A stretch of DNA of 64,000 bases from Microbacterium soli (GTDB lineage Bacteria; Actinomycetota; Actinomycetes; Actinomycetales; Microbacteriaceae), in contig NZ_BAABCP010000001.1 in the NCBI RefSeq assembly GCF_039539005.1, positions 2,480,001-2,544,000 on the forward strand, written 5' to 3'. Below, piece after piece: positions 48,935-58,329 of this stretch; positions within the stretch are counted from its first letter, which is position 1; each line of letters opens with the position of its first letter. Both the position numbers and the translations under genes were made by a program. Below the pieces are notes generated by a model, which saw only the letters and a program-made list of their open reading frames with translations, made no database searches and was not told where the DNA came from.

Positions 48935-49561
48935 ATGGCGACCTACACGCTGCCCGACCTTCCGTACGACTTCGCAGCCCTTGAGCCGCACATCAGCGGC
49001 AAGATCATGGAGCTGCATCACGACAAGCACCACGCCGCGTATGTGGCCGGTGCGAACGCTGCGCTCGCAGCGCTCGAGGAGGCGCGCGAGACGGGCAACC
49101 TCGCGAACGTCAACAAGCTCGAGAAGGACCTCGCGTTCAACCTCGGCGGTCACGTGAACCACTCGATCTTCTGGACCAACCTCTCGCCCAACGGCGGCGG
49201 GCAGCCGGAGGGCGAGCTGAAAGCGGCCATCGACGAGTTCTTCGGCTCGTTCGAGAAGTTCCAGGCGCACTTCGCGGCGGCTGCTGCCGGCATCCAGGGC
49301 TCGGGCTGGGCCGTGCTCAGCTGGGACCCGATCGGCGCACGACTGATCATCCAGCAGCTGTTCGACCAGCACGCCAACAGCGCGCAGGGCACCATCCCGC
49401 TGTTCCAGCTCGACATGTGGGAGCACGCCTTCTACCTCGACTACCTGAACGTCAAGGCGGACTACATCAAGGCGGCCTGGAACATCGCGAACTGGGAGAA
49501 CGTCGCTCAGCGGTTTGAAACAGCGCGTGAGAAGACCTCCGGTCTGCTGGTAATGTCGTAA
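48935..49561 (+). CDS. sodA: Fe/Mn superoxide dismutase
   Basis: Dismutates superoxide in the cytoplasm. The 208 residues begin with the canonical YTLPDLPYDFAALEPHIS. Metal ligands are visible: His in MELHHDKHHAAY (about 28), His in GGHVNHSIFW (about 76) and Asp/His in LDMWEHAFYLDY (about 160 and 164). The sequence GGGQPEGEL and the length suit either Mn or Fe type; I do not assign the metal. The start at 48935 gives the conserved N-terminus. No signal peptide is present. A strong terminator follows. Confidence 0.96.
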   Translation: MATYTLPDLPYDFAALEPHISGKIMELHHDKHHAAYVAGANAALAALEEARETGNLANVNKLEKDLAFNLGGHVNHSIFWTNLSPNGGGQPEGELKAAIDEFFGSFEKFQAHFAAAAAGIQGSGWAVLSWDPIGARLIIQQLFDQHANSAQGTIPLFQLDMWEHAFYLDYLNVKADYIKAAWNIANWENVAQRFETAREKTSGLLVMS

Positions 49562-49567
49562 AACATG

Positions 49568-50672
<1,105 letters not shown>

Positions 50673-50682
50673 GCTCATACAC

Positions 50683-51897
50683 ATGACTCTGCGCACCCTG
50701 GACTCCCTGGGATCGCTGGAGGGCAAGCGCGTCATCGTCCGTTGTGACCTGAACGTCCCGCTGCGGGACGGCGTCATAACGGACGATGGCCGCGTTCGCG
50801 CCTCTCTGCCGACTCTCAACACCCTCATCGACGCCGGCGCACGGGTGATCGTGTGCTCGCATCTCGGTCGGCCCGACGGCACCGCCGATCCGCAGTACAG
50901 CCTGGAGCCGGTCGCGCGGCGACTGTCCGAGCTGCTGGGCAGGTCCGTCGCCTTCGCCAGCGACACCGTGGGCGAGTCCGCGCGCGAGGCCTCCGTCGCG
51001 GTGGAGCCCGGCGGCGTCGTCCTGCTGGAGAATCTCCGCTTCAACGCGGGCGAGACCGCCAAGGACGAAGCGGCGCGGAAGGCGTTCGCGTCCGAGCTGG
51101 CGGCCCTGGCCGACGCGATGGTGTCCGACGGCTTCGGCGTCGTGCACCGCAAGCAGGCCAGCGTCTACGAGCTCGCGCAGCTGCTGCCCTCCGCCGCGGG
51201 CCTGCTGATCGCCGCCGAGCTGGACGTGCTCGACCGTCTGACCGAGACCCCGCAGCGACCCTATTCCGTGGTGCTCGGCGGCTCGAAGGTCAGCGACAAG
51301 CTGGGTGTCATCGCGCACCTCCTGCCACGGGTGGACCGCCTTCTCATCGGCGGTGGCATGCTCTTCACCTTCCTCGCCGCCCAGGGGCACGCGGTCGCCT
51401 CGAGCCTGCTGGAGCAGGATCAGCTGGACACCGTCCGCGGTTACATCGCGGAGGCGGAGGAGCGGGGGGTGGAGCTGGTGCTCCCCACCGATGTGGTGGT
51501 CGCCTCGGGGTTCGCCGCGGACGCCGACCACGAGACCGTGGCGGCGGATGCCATCGAGCAGAGCTCCTTCGGTGCATCCGGCATCGGCCTGGACATCGGG
51601 CCGGAGACGGCTGCGCGCTTCGCGGAGACCGTCCGCGGATCCAAGACGGTGTTCTGGAACGGCCCGATGGGCGTGTTCGAGTTCCCGGCCTTCGCCGCGG
51701 GCACCACGGCCGTGGCGAAGGCGCTGACGGAGGTCGACGGACTGAGTGTCGTCGGCGGCGGGGACTCGGCCGCCGCGGTGCGCCAGCTGGGCTTCTCCGA
51801 CGACGCGTTCGGGCACATCTCCACCGGAGGCGGCGCCAGCCTCGAATTCCTCGAAGGCAAGAAGCTACCTGGACTGGAGGTCCTCGGATGGCAGTGA
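50683..51897 (+). CDS. pgk: Phosphoglycerate kinase
   Basis: Transfers phosphate from 1,3-bisphosphoglycerate to ADP. Length is 404 residues with an N-terminal domain containing RVIVRCDLNVPLRDGVI and VIVCSHLGRPDG, and a nucleotide-binding C-terminal domain with VVLGGSKVSDKLGVI, GGGMLFTFL and STGGGASLEFLEGKKLPGL. It is the central gene of a gap-pgk-tpiA operon and overlaps tpiA by ten bases. One variation from the usual sequence is DGFGVVHRKQASVYE, where many family members have DAFGTAHRAHAS. Confidence 0.97.
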   Translation: MTLRTLDSLGSLEGKRVIVRCDLNVPLRDGVITDDGRVRASLPTLNTLIDAGARVIVCSHLGRPDGTADPQYSLEPVARRLSELLGRSVAFASDTVGESAREASVAVEPGGVVLLENLRFNAGETAKDEAARKAFASELAALADAMVSDGFGVVHRKQASVYELAQLLPSAAGLLIAAELDVLDRLTETPQRPYSVVLGGSKVSDKLGVIAHLLPRVDRLLIGGGMLFTFLAAQGHAVASSLLEQDQLDTVRGYIAEAEERGVELVLPTDVVVASGFAADADHETVAADAIEQSSFGASGIGLDIGPETAARFAETVRGSKTVFWNGPMGVFEFPAFAAGTTAVAKALTEVDGLSVVGGGDSAAAVRQLGFSDDAFGHISTGGGASLEFLEGKKLPGLEVLGWQ

Positions 51898-52706
51898 ATC
51901 CGACCGATCCTTCTGCTGCGCAGAAGGGACGCACCCCACTGATCGCGGGGAACTGGAAGATGAACCTCGATCACCTGCAGGCGGTGGCGACCGTGCAGAA
52001 GCTGCACTGGACGCTCAAGGACGCCGGGCACGAGGAGGGATCCGTGGACGTCGCGGTCTTCCCGCCGTTCACCGACATCCGGTCCGTGCAGACGCTGATC
52101 GACGCCGACAGGATCCCGTTCGGCCTCGGGGCGCAGGACCTGTCCGCGCACGACTCCGGGGCGTACACCGGGGAGGTCTCGGGCGCGTTCCTGTCCAAGC
52201 TCGGGGTCGGCTCGGTCATCATCGGGCATTCGGAGCGCCGGGCGTACCACAACGAGGATGATGACGTCGTCAACGCCAAGGTCAAGGCCGCACTCAAGCA
52301 CGGTCTGGTGCCGGTGATCTGCGTGGGCGAGACCGCGGAGGACCTGGAGCGGTTCGGTGGCAGCGCGGTCCCCGTCGCGCAGCTCGAGAAGGCGCTTGAG
52401 GGGATTCCGACGTCCGCCGACATCGTGGTCGCCTACGAGCCGGTCTGGGCGATCGGCTCCGGCCAGGCCGCGACCCCGGCTCAGGCGCAGGAGGTGTGCG
52501 CCGCGCTGCGGGCCGCCATCTCCCGCGTGCTGGACGCGGAAGCCGCCGCGCGCACCCGCATCCTCTACGGCGGTTCGGTGAAATCCGGCAACATCGCCGG
52601 CTTCATGCGGGAGCCCGACGTCGACGGCGCGCTGGTGGGGGGTGCGAGCCTCGTCGTCGACGAGTTCGCGGCGATCGTGCGCTACCAGAAGCACGTCGGC
52701 GTGTGA
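51888..52706 (+). CDS. tpiA: Triosephosphate isomerase
   Basis: Interconverts dihydroxyacetone phosphate and glyceraldehyde 3-phosphate. The 272 residues carry a longer N-terminus than usual before IAGNWKMNLDHLQAV, with catalytic Lys near residue 23, then IIGHSERRAYHNED with the electrophilic His (about 113) and VAYEPVWAIGSG with catalytic Glu (about 183). The phosphate loop ILYGGSVKSGNIAGF follows. ATG 51888, with GGAGG eight bases before, overlaps pgk by ten bases. Last gene of the glycolytic operon. Confidence 0.97.
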   Translation: MAVNPTDPSAAQKGRTPLIAGNWKMNLDHLQAVATVQKLHWTLKDAGHEEGSVDVAVFPPFTDIRSVQTLIDADRIPFGLGAQDLSAHDSGAYTGEVSGAFLSKLGVGSVIIGHSERRAYHNEDDDVVNAKVKAALKHGLVPVICVGETAEDLERFGGSAVPVAQLEKALEGIPTSADIVVAYEPVWAIGSGQAATPAQAQEVCAALRAAISRVLDAEAAARTRILYGGSVKSGNIAGFMREPDVDGALVGGASLVVDEFAAIVRYQKHVGV

Positions 52707-52736
52707 GGCGGATGGGGCGTCTGTCGCGCTCCGTCC

Positions 52737-52742
52737 TATAAT
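52737..52742 (+). promoter_or_regulatory. Consensus -10 (TATAAT) for secG-rbpA
   Basis: A perfect TATAAT 48 bases before the secG GTG, in a genome where most -10 candidates are TAGNNT. No good -35 is present at 16-18 bases upstream. Confidence 0.6.
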
Positions 52743-52790
52743 CAACAGCTAGGCGGGCCGTCCACCGGCCCTGGCGAAAGGCTTCATCCC

Positions 52791-53039
52791 GTGCTGGTTC
52801 TCGAGTTCGTACTGCAGGTGGTGCTGGGCATCAGCAGCGTCCTGCTGACTCTCCTCATCCTTCTTCACAAGGGTCGCGGCGGCGGTCTGTCCGACATGTT
52901 CGGCGGTGGCATGACCGCGACGGTCGGCTCCTCCGGGCTGGCGGAGCGCAACCTCAACCGGTTCACCGTGGTGCTCGCGCTGGTCTGGTTCGCGGTCATC
53001 GTCGCACTCGGTCTCATCACGAAGTTCACGGTGATCTGA
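52791..53039 (+). CDS. secG: SecG, protein translocase subunit
   Basis: Small membrane subunit of the SecYEG channel, 82 residues with two hydrophobic helices (about 4-22 and 57-80) separated by the conserved cytoplasmic loop HKGRGGGLSDMFGGG. Start is GTG at 52791. Its TGA overlaps the rbpA ATG by one base. The location directly after tpiA is widely conserved. Confidence 0.95.
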   Translation: MLVLEFVLQVVLGISSVLLTLLILLHKGRGGGLSDMFGGGMTATVGSSGLAERNLNRFTVVLALVWFAVIVALGLITKFTVI

Positions 53040-53395
53040 TGGCGACCGGTGGCAACGCGATCCGCGGCACACGGGTCGGCTCGGGTCCGATGGGAGAGCA
53101 GGACCACGGCTTCCACGCGGACCGCATCGCCGTGTCGTACTGGGACGGGCTCGGCAACGAGACCGTGCGGTACTTCGCCGCGGGGCTGCCCGAGGAGGAG
53201 ATCCCGGAGATCATCGACCATCCGCACACGGGTCTGCCCGCAGGCCGCGACAAGCACAACCCGCCGGCTCTCGCGAAGGCGGAGCCGTACAAGACGCACC
53301 TCGCCTATGTGAAGGAGCGTCGTACCGATGAGGAGGCCGAACAGCTCCTCGAGGAGGCACTCGCGCAGTTGCGCGAGCGTCGCGGACAGAACTGA
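53039..53395 (+). CDS. rbpA: RbpA, RNA polymerase-binding protein
   Basis: Actinobacterial general transcription factor that stabilises the open complex with the principal sigma factor. The 118 residues contain the N-terminal tail with RGTRVGSGPMGEQDHGF, the core YWDGLGNETVRYFAAGLPEE, the basic linker PAGRDKHNPPALAKAEPYKT that contacts DNA, and the sigma-interaction helix (DEEAEQLLEEALAQLRE). The core lacks obvious zinc-binding cysteines. It overlaps secG by one base. A strong terminator follows. Confidence 0.96.
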   Translation: MATGGNAIRGTRVGSGPMGEQDHGFHADRIAVSYWDGLGNETVRYFAAGLPEEEIPEIIDHPHTGLPAGRDKHNPPALAKAEPYKTHLAYVKERRTDEEAEQLLEEALAQLRERRGQN

Positions 53396-53415
53396 GTCCG
53401 CGCGACGGACATCGC

Positions 53416-53453
53416 CGAGGAGCGCCCGGGAACATGATCCCGGGCGCTCCTCG
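53416..53453. terminator. Bidirectional terminator between rbpA and the SipW island
   Basis: A perfect 16-base-pair stem (53416-53431 with 53438-53453) with loop ACATGA, 20 bases after the rbpA stop and 27 bases beyond the last gene of the reverse-strand island. Confidence 0.9.
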
Positions 53454-53480
53454 TGTCGGCTCTGGGACGCGGGGCGGTTC

Positions 53481-53990
53481 TCACGTGCACTCGTTGCGAC
53501 CGGCGAGCCCGAGCAGACCGCCCACGCTGAGCGTCCGGGTCGCGGCCGGGGAGACCCACGCGCTGCCGGGATGCGTCGCGGTGACCTCGACGGGGTTCGA
53601 CGAACCGAGAAGGCCGCCGAGCAGCGAGGAGAGCAGATCGTCGGACAGGGTCGCCGTGTAGACGTAGGGGCCCGAACCGGTGGGCGTGACCGCCGATGAC
53701 GGGATCGTCCTGCCGCTGATGCGAAGCTCGACCCCGCTCTGCTCGTAGGCGGACGTCCAGGTGATGGTCACGCCGGTGAAGACCAGCCCGAGGTTCAGGA
53801 GAGTGCGCACCTCGCAGGAGGTGATGGTCGGAGTCTCGAGTGCGCCCGCGGAGACGGATGCGCTGACGCGGTGCGCGTCGGACCACGCCGCAGCGGTCCA
53901 TCGTGCGTCGGCGGGGCCGCTGAACGCCGCGACCGCCGCGCAGAAGACCAGTGCCGCCGCGGACGCGATGGATCGGCGCCGCCGTCTCAC
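53481..53990 (-). CDS. Exported protein with SipW-type signal peptide (third of the island)
   Basis: Secreted protein of 169 residues, function unknown. A basic start (RRRRRSIASAAALVFCAAVA) is followed by ARWTAAAWSDAHRVSASVSAG, matching the AAW-x-D...VTAG pattern of its two sister proteins upstream and of alternate-type (SipW-dependent) signal peptides. The rest is Ser/Thr-rich with a beta character and contains two Cys (CEVRTLL near the start of the mature region and CT at the end). GTG 53990 has AGGAGG upstream and overlaps the peptidase gene's stop by four bases (GTGA). Confidence 0.75.
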   Translation of the reverse strand: MRRRRRSIASAAALVFCAAVAAFSGPADARWTAAAWSDAHRVSASVSAGALETPTITSCEVRTLLNLGLVFTGVTITWTSAYEQSGVELRISGRTIPSSAVTPTGSGPYVYTATLSDDLLSSLLGGLLGSSNPVEVTATHPGSAWVSPAATRTLSVGGLLGLAGRNECT

Positions 53991-55120
53991 GATGGCCTCC
54001 TGTTTCCTCGACCGGCGAGCATCGCGACGCCCAGTCCCACGAGCACCGCCGCCGGGGCTGCGACGAGGCCCAGCGACGCACCGCCCGTGGCGGGCAGGGT
54101 CGTGCCGCCGAGGTGAGCGGTGGTGCTGGTCTGCGCGGCGGTCGCCCGGATCGTGAGGGTCGCTCGTGCGTCCTCGGTGCCGCTGCCGGTCACAGCGATA
54201 CGCAGGTGAGCCGTCGATGGGGCGCCCGTGCGCAGCAGCATCCGCTCCGAACCGTTCAGCGGGAGCACGGCGGCCGTGTTCAGAGCCGACTCCGCACCAG
54301 GACATCCCGATGACTCCCAGGCCACGCTGCAGCTGTGCACCTCGGTCGTGATCCGCAGGCCGTGCCCTGAACCGCTGAGCGCCACAGCCAGGTCGCCGTC
54401 GGATGGAGCGGACGACGCGTCGATGTCGACGTCCCACACGAACGGGATCCGTGGGTGGAGTGCGTGCACGCCGCCGCCATCCGCATTCGTCGTGATCGAG
54501 ACGAGCCCCGCCGCCTGCGCCGCCGGGGGCGGGAGGACGAGTGGTGCGACGCCGGTGGCGACGATCACCGCGATGCCGAGAGGTCCCCGTCGTCGTCGGC
54601 CGTGACGCGGCCCGGAGCCGCCGACGGGCGCGGGATCGGTGCGCGGCCAGAACGCCCAGGTGACCACAAGCGCTGCGGCGATCGTGAGACCGCCGAGCGC
54701 CCAGGGGCTGCCGAGCCAGACGATCATCGGGGCGAGGCGGGGCACCGAGCCGCGGACGACTCGTCCCTCGGAGATCACATAGGGATCGGGGTCCTCCGAT
54801 GCGTTGGCGTCGCCCTGCATCGTGATCGATCGCTCGACATTCGTGGGCCCCGGGGCGATGCGTATGACACGGTGCGTGATCGGGAGCTGTCCGTCGCGAT
54901 CGACGGTCACGACGTCGCCGATCGAGATCTCGGACGCCGGGATGCGCTGGACGAGTGCGACGGACCCGGCAGGGATCGCGGGCGACATGGAACCGGTCTT
55001 GAACATGATCAGGGAGAACCCTCCCGTGAAGGCAAGAACAGTGAGGATGATGCAGAGGACGCCTCCGGCGGCGGCGAGGGTGAGCAGGCCCTCGCGCAGT
55101 GCCCGCGCGATTCCGGTCAT
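53987..55120 (-). CDS. SipW-type signal peptidase fused to an LPXTG-anchored domain
   Basis: Predicted 377-residue two-part protein. Residues 1-160 form an S26B (ER/SipW-type) signal peptidase: an N-terminal membrane helix, catalytic Ser44 in TGSMSPAIPAG, His83 in ITHRVIR in place of the bacterial Lys, GDAN at 103-106, and a second helix (about 136-158). After a basic stretch (HGRRRRG, 173-179) a signal-peptide-like hydrophobic segment ends PPPAAQA (about 203). A beta-rich domain with two Cys follows, then LPATGG (about 342) with a hydrophobic helix and basic tail, a sortase motif. GTG 55132, overlapping the previous stop, is an alternative start. Confidence 0.82.
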   Translation of the reverse strand: MTGIARALREGLLTLAAAGGVLCIILTVLAFTGGFSLIMFKTGSMSPAIPAGSVALVQRIPASEISIGDVVTVDRDGQLPITHRVIRIAPGPTNVERSITMQGDANASEDPDPYVISEGRVVRGSVPRLAPMIVWLGSPWALGGLTIAAALVVTWAFWPRTDPAPVGGSGPRHGRRRRGPLGIAVIVATGVAPLVLPPPAAQAAGLVSITTNADGGGVHALHPRIPFVWDVDIDASSAPSDGDLAVALSGSGHGLRITTEVHSCSVAWESSGCPGAESALNTAAVLPLNGSERMLLRTGAPSTAHLRIAVTGSGTEDARATLTIRATAAQTSTTAHLGGTTLPATGGASLGLVAAPAAVLVGLGVAMLAGRGNRRPS

Positions 55121-55128
55121 CACCGCTC

Positions 55129-55788
55129 TCACGGCCGCACTCCGTCCGTGGTGCCGGTGAACGTCCACGTCGCCTCGACGTGGCCGCCCTGTGCGGTGGA
55201 CACCGCAGTCGCGGGCAGCGACACCACGATGCAATACGTGACGACGCTCTGGCCGTCGCCCGCGAGCGTCTGCGCGGACTGGGGCGGCACGGCCGTGATA
55301 CCGACGTCGGGTCCGAGAACCGCCGCGGGTCCGCAACCTCCGACATCCGCGACGGGGGCAGCGCGGACACGGAGCGCATCGCGCAGATCCGTGTGCGGGG
55401 CGGTGTCGGCGGGCAGTGCGACCTGGACCGCAGTGAGCGAGACCGTGCCCGGCACGGAACCGGCAGCCGTTCGCAGCTGCACCCAGGCGGCGCGGGACTG
55501 GTTCGGATACAGGTCCGTCGCGGCCAGCGGGAGAGTCACGGCCGTCGTGTCGTTCGAGGCCCATGTCGTGCCGGAGACCCGCGACTCGATCGCGAACCTG
55601 CCCGCGGTGACCGTCGTCGTGGCGTGCTCCTGGTCGGTCCATGCCGCAACGGTCACCGTGCCGCCGATGCCGAGCACCAGGGCAGCCGCGAGCAGCGCCC
55701 GCGCACGCAGGAGCGTGCGCCGGCGCTGCTCGTTGTGCGAGACTCGCCGGCCGCGGCGGGTCTGCGTTACTGGCTCTCGACCGTCCAC
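55129..55788 (-). CDS. Exported protein with SipW-type signal peptide (second of the island)
   Basis: Secreted protein of about 219 residues, function unknown. A basic N-terminus leads into LAAALVLGIGGTVTVAAWTD and EHATTTVTAGRFAIESRVSG, an alternate-type signal peptide like that of the first island gene. The mature part is beta-rich with two Cys (near GGCGPAA and VVTYCIVVSLP) and ends AQGGHVEATWTFTGTTDGVRP, close in type to TasA/CalY-family filament proteins. The start is uncertain: GTG 55788, overlapping the first gene by 22 bases, is the nearest usable codon and lacks a clear Shine-Dalgarno. Confidence 0.72.
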   Translation of the reverse strand: MDGREPVTQTRRGRRVSHNEQRRRTLLRARALLAAALVLGIGGTVTVAAWTDQEHATTTVTAGRFAIESRVSGTTWASNDTTAVTLPLAATDLYPNQSRAAWVQLRTAAGSVPGTVSLTAVQVALPADTAPHTDLRDALRVRAAPVADVGGCGPAAVLGPDVGITAVPPQSAQTLAGDGQSVVTYCIVVSLPATAVSTAQGGHVEATWTFTGTTDGVRP

Positions 55789-56345
55789 TGCCAGGTCACG
55801 ACCCCGGACTCCTCCTGCGTCAGGTCCGGGCCGGCCGTCACCTGCAGGCAGAAGTCGAGCTGTCCGGTGGAACCGTCCTCGCTCGCGGCGATCGTGGCCG
55901 GTGGTGTCGCCGTGCCGTCGTCGAACGTGCTCGCATCGCAGGTCGTCCCATCGATGAGACGGGTCGCTGCCGTCAGATTCGCGGCATTGTCGCCGCTGAT
56001 GGTGGGCGGCTCCACGGTGAGCACACCGTCCGCGGTGCCGATGAGCCGAATCGAGTACAGCGCATACAGAGTCTGGCCGGGAACGATGTCGTCGGCGTCG
56101 ACGGCGAATCCGAGGCCGGCGGCATCGTCCTCTGCAGCGTGGTCGGTGAAGTTGACGCCGTCCGTGGATCCCTCGAGGTCGAACGATCCCGCGGTGAACG
56201 TGGACGTCGCCCACTCGGAGTCGTTCCACGCCGCAAGGGTGACGGCGGCGCCGACCCCGAGGACGAGTCCACCGGCGAGGACGGCGGAGATCCTGCGACG
56301 GCGCAGGGATGCGGATGCTGCCGAAGCAACGATGGTTCGGTTCAT
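55767..56345 (-). CDS. TasA/CalY-like exported protein (first of the island)
   Basis: Secreted protein of 192 residues at the head of a four-gene reverse-strand operon. The signal peptide RRRRISAVLAGGLVLGVGAA and the cleavage region VTLAAWNDSEWATSTFTAGS match SipW-dependent alternate signals. The mature part resembles camelysin/TasA-type proteins, with FDLEGSTDGVNF, AVDADDIVPGQTLYALYSIR, two Cys (GTTCDAS and DFCLQVT) and a C-terminal TWQWTVESQ. Bacillus TasA and CalY build biofilm fibres or are surface proteases; which applies here is not shown. ATG 56345 has AAGGGAA upstream; longer forms run through the tRNA-Gly gene. Confidence 0.82.
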   Translation of the reverse strand: MNRTIVASAASASLRRRRISAVLAGGLVLGVGAAVTLAAWNDSEWATSTFTAGSFDLEGSTDGVNFTDHAAEDDAAGLGFAVDADDIVPGQTLYALYSIRLIGTADGVLTVEPPTISGDNAANLTAATRLIDGTTCDASTFDDGTATPPATIAASEDGSTGQLDFCLQVTAGPDLTQEESGVVTWQWTVESQ

Positions 56346-56388
56346 GAGATTCCCTTCTCGGCGGCGTGCAGGGTCACGCCTGCGCGAC

Positions 56389-56394
56389 AGTGTA
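56389..56394 (-). promoter_or_regulatory. Putative -10 of the SipW island
   Basis: Reverse-strand TACACT, giving a leader of about 37 bases to the first gene's ATG. No -35 was identified. Confidence 0.4.
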
Positions 56395-56513
56395 CTGGGA
56401 TGCCGAGATATCGGAGGGATCTCGAGGGGACGAAGCGCGGCGAGGTCCTGGATGAGGACTGGATGAGGAGGAGACGGCGCGCACGCGGGTACCGCGCCGA
56501 GGCCGGGGAGCGG

Positions 56514-56584
56514 AGGGGCTGACGGGAATCGAACCCGCGTCATTAGTTTGGAAGACTAAGGCTTTACCATTAAGCTACAGCCCC
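56514..56584 (-). tRNA. tRNA-Gly (anticodon TCC)
   Basis: Reverse strand, 71 nt without an encoded CCA. Acceptor GGGGCTG pairs perfectly with CAGCCCC. The D arm is GCTT/AAGC, the anticodon stem TTAGT/ACTAA encloses loop CTTCCAA with anticodon TCC, and the T arm is GCGGG-TTCGATT-CCCGT. It is divergent from tRNA-Pro. Confidence 0.95.
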
Positions 56585-56685
56585 GCTGGTGTCCTGCCGA
56601 GCAGAGCACCTCGTAAAGCATAGCGGACGGAGCGAGCGCTCTTGTCCGTTAGACTCGATGAGGCCGTTCCCGCGCGGGTTCAAGC

Positions 56686-56762
56686 CGGGGCGTAGCTCAG
56701 CTTGGTAGAGCGCCCGCTTTGGGAGCGGGAGGTCGCAGGTTCAAATCCTGTCGCCCCGACCA
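56686..56762 (+). tRNA. tRNA-Pro (anticodon TGG)
   Basis: 77 nt including encoded CCA. Acceptor CGGGGCG pairs with CGCCCCG, D arm GCTC/GAGC, anticodon stem CCCGC/GCGGG around TTTGGGA (anticodon TGG), T arm GCAGG-TTCAAAT-CCTGT. A TAGACT hexamer lies about 30 bases upstream. Trigger factor follows at 56823 and may be partly co-transcribed. Confidence 0.97.
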
Positions 56763-56822
56763 CGGCCGCCAGACTTCATGCCCGTGCCGTCCGCGCGGAA
56801 ACCACAAGGAGAACACACCAGT

Positions 56823-58310
56823 ATGGCCAACAGCACCGTCGAGAAGCTGTCCCCGACCCGGGTCAAGCTCAGCATCACGGTCACCCCCGAGGATCTGGGG
56901 CCCAGCATCAAGCACGCGTACGAGCACATCGCGCAGGACGTCCAGGTCCCGGGCTTCCGCAAGGGCAAGGTGCCGGCGCCGATCATCGATCAGCGCATCG
57001 GGCGCGGCGCGGTCATGGAGCATGCCGTCAACGAGGGCCTGGACCGCTTCTTCCGTGAGGCCGCGGCCGAGCACGGTGTGCGCATCGTGGGTCGCCCATC
57101 GGCCGACATCACCCAGTGGCCGAACGAGAAGGACTTCTCCGGCGACCTGCTCGTCGACATCGAGGTCGATGTGCGCCCGGAGATCGAGGTGCCGTCCTTC
57201 GAGGACATCACCATCACCGTCGACGCCGTCGAGACCGACGCCGCCGCCATCGACGCCGAGCTGGACAGCCTCCGCGCCCGCTTCGGGACGCTGATCCCCG
57301 TCGACCGTCCGGCGGCCAAGGGCGACTTCGTCGAGCTGGACCTCGTCGCCACGATCGACGACGCCGAGATCGACCGCGCTGACGGCGTCTCCTACGAGGT
57401 CGGCTCCGGTGAGCTGCTGGAGGGCATCGACGAGGCGATCGACTCGCTGACCGCCGGTGAGCAGACCACGTTCCGCTCCAAGCTCGTTGGGGGAGACCAC
57501 GCCGGGGAGGAGGCGGAGGTCTCCGTCACCGTCAAGGCGGTCAAGGAGCGCGAGCTTCCCGAGGCCGATGACGACTTCGCGCAGATGGCCTCCGAGTTCG
57601 ACACCATCGCCGAGCTGCGCGACAGCCTCGCCGAGCGCGTCGGGCAGCAGGGCGTGTTCACCCAGGGTGCGGCCGCCCGCGACCAGCTGCTCGAGACGCT
57701 GCTCGAGAAGGTCGAGATCCCCGTTCCTCCGCAGCTCATCGAGGACGAGGTGCACACGCACCTCGAGAACGAGAACCGCCTGGACGACGACGTGCACCGT
57801 GCCGAGGTCGCCGAGGCCAGCGAGAAGCAGTTCCGTACGCAGGTGCTGCTGGACACCATCGCCGAGGGTGCGGACGTGCAGGTCTCCCAGGAGGAGCTGA
57901 GCCAGTACATCGTGCAGTCGGCCGCGCAGTACGGCATGGCCCCGCAGGAGTTCGTCGAGGCACTCCAGGGCGCCGGTCAGCTGCCGGCTCTCGTCGGTGA
58001 GATCGCCCGCAACAAGGCCCTCGCCTCGGTGCTGGGCAAGGTCAAGGTCGTCGACAGCAAGGGGGCCGTGGTCGATCTCTCCGAGTTCATCGGCGACGTC
58101 GACGAGGCCGACGGCGCGGAGGAGACCGAAGAGGCCTCCGCCGAGGAGGCTCCCGCCGAGGAGAAGCCTGCCAAGAAGGCCCCTGCGAAGAAGGCCCCTG
58201 CGAAGAAGGCCCCTGACGCCGAGAAGTCCGCGGCCGAGAAGCCTGCCGCGAAGAAGGCTCCGGCCAAGAAGCCGGCCGCGAAGAAGGACGAGGCCGGCAA
58301 GGCCGAGTGA
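56823..58310 (+). CDS. tig: Trigger factor, ribosome-associated chaperone/prolyl isomerase
   Basis: Binds nascent chains at the ribosome exit and isomerises prolyl bonds. The predicted 495 residues have an N-terminal ribosome-binding domain with the signature [19 protein letters not shown] (about residues 46-64), a PPIase domain with [18 protein letters not shown] (about 160-240), a helical C-terminal domain, and an unusual tail of about 60 residues rich in Glu then Lys/Ala/Pro ([14 protein letters not shown]). AAGGAGA precedes ATG 56823. In actinobacteria it is often followed by clpP genes, as here. Confidence 0.96.
   Translation: MANSTVEKLSPTRVKLSITVTPEDLGPSIKHAYEHIAQDVQVPGFRKGKVPAPIIDQRIGRGAVMEHAVNEGLDRFFREAAAEHGVRIVGRPSADITQWPNEKDFSGDLLVDIEVDVRPEIEVPSFEDITITVDAVETDAAAIDAELDSLRARFGTLIPVDRPAAKGDFVELDLVATIDDAEIDRADGVSYEVGSGELLEGIDEAIDSLTAGEQTTFRSKLVGGDHAGEEAEVSVTVKAVKERELPEADDDFAQMASEFDTIAELRDSLAERVGQQGVFTQGAAARDQLLETLLEKVEIPVPPQLIEDEVHTHLENENRLDDDVHRAEVAEASEKQFRTQVLLDTIAEGADVQVSQEELSQYIVQSAAQYGMAPQEFVEALQGAGQLPALVGEIARNKALASVLGKVKVVDSKGAVVDLSEFIGDVDEADGAEETEEASAEEAPAEEKPAKKAPAKKAPAKKAPDAEKSAAEKPAAKKAPAKKPAAKKDEAGKAE
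58173..58217 (+). repeat. 15-base tandem repeat encoding KKAPA units in tig
   Basis: About three copies of a 15-base unit containing AAGAAGGCCCCTGCG, within the trigger-factor tail. They encode Lys-Lys-Ala-Pro-Ala repeats and are prone to slippage. Confidence 0.8.
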
Positions 58311-58329
58311 TCACGGCGACCAGTCCGGT

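Noticed and set aside
53481..56600. The SipW island as a mobile element inserted at tRNA-Gly
   Set aside because: No integrase, no duplicated tRNA 3' end and no flanking direct repeats; composition matches the neighbours by eye.
58173..58217. Short tandem repeats considered as a CRISPR-like array
   Set aside because: They are in frame within tig, encode KKAPA units and have no spacers. No CRISPR array or cas gene was seen in the window.
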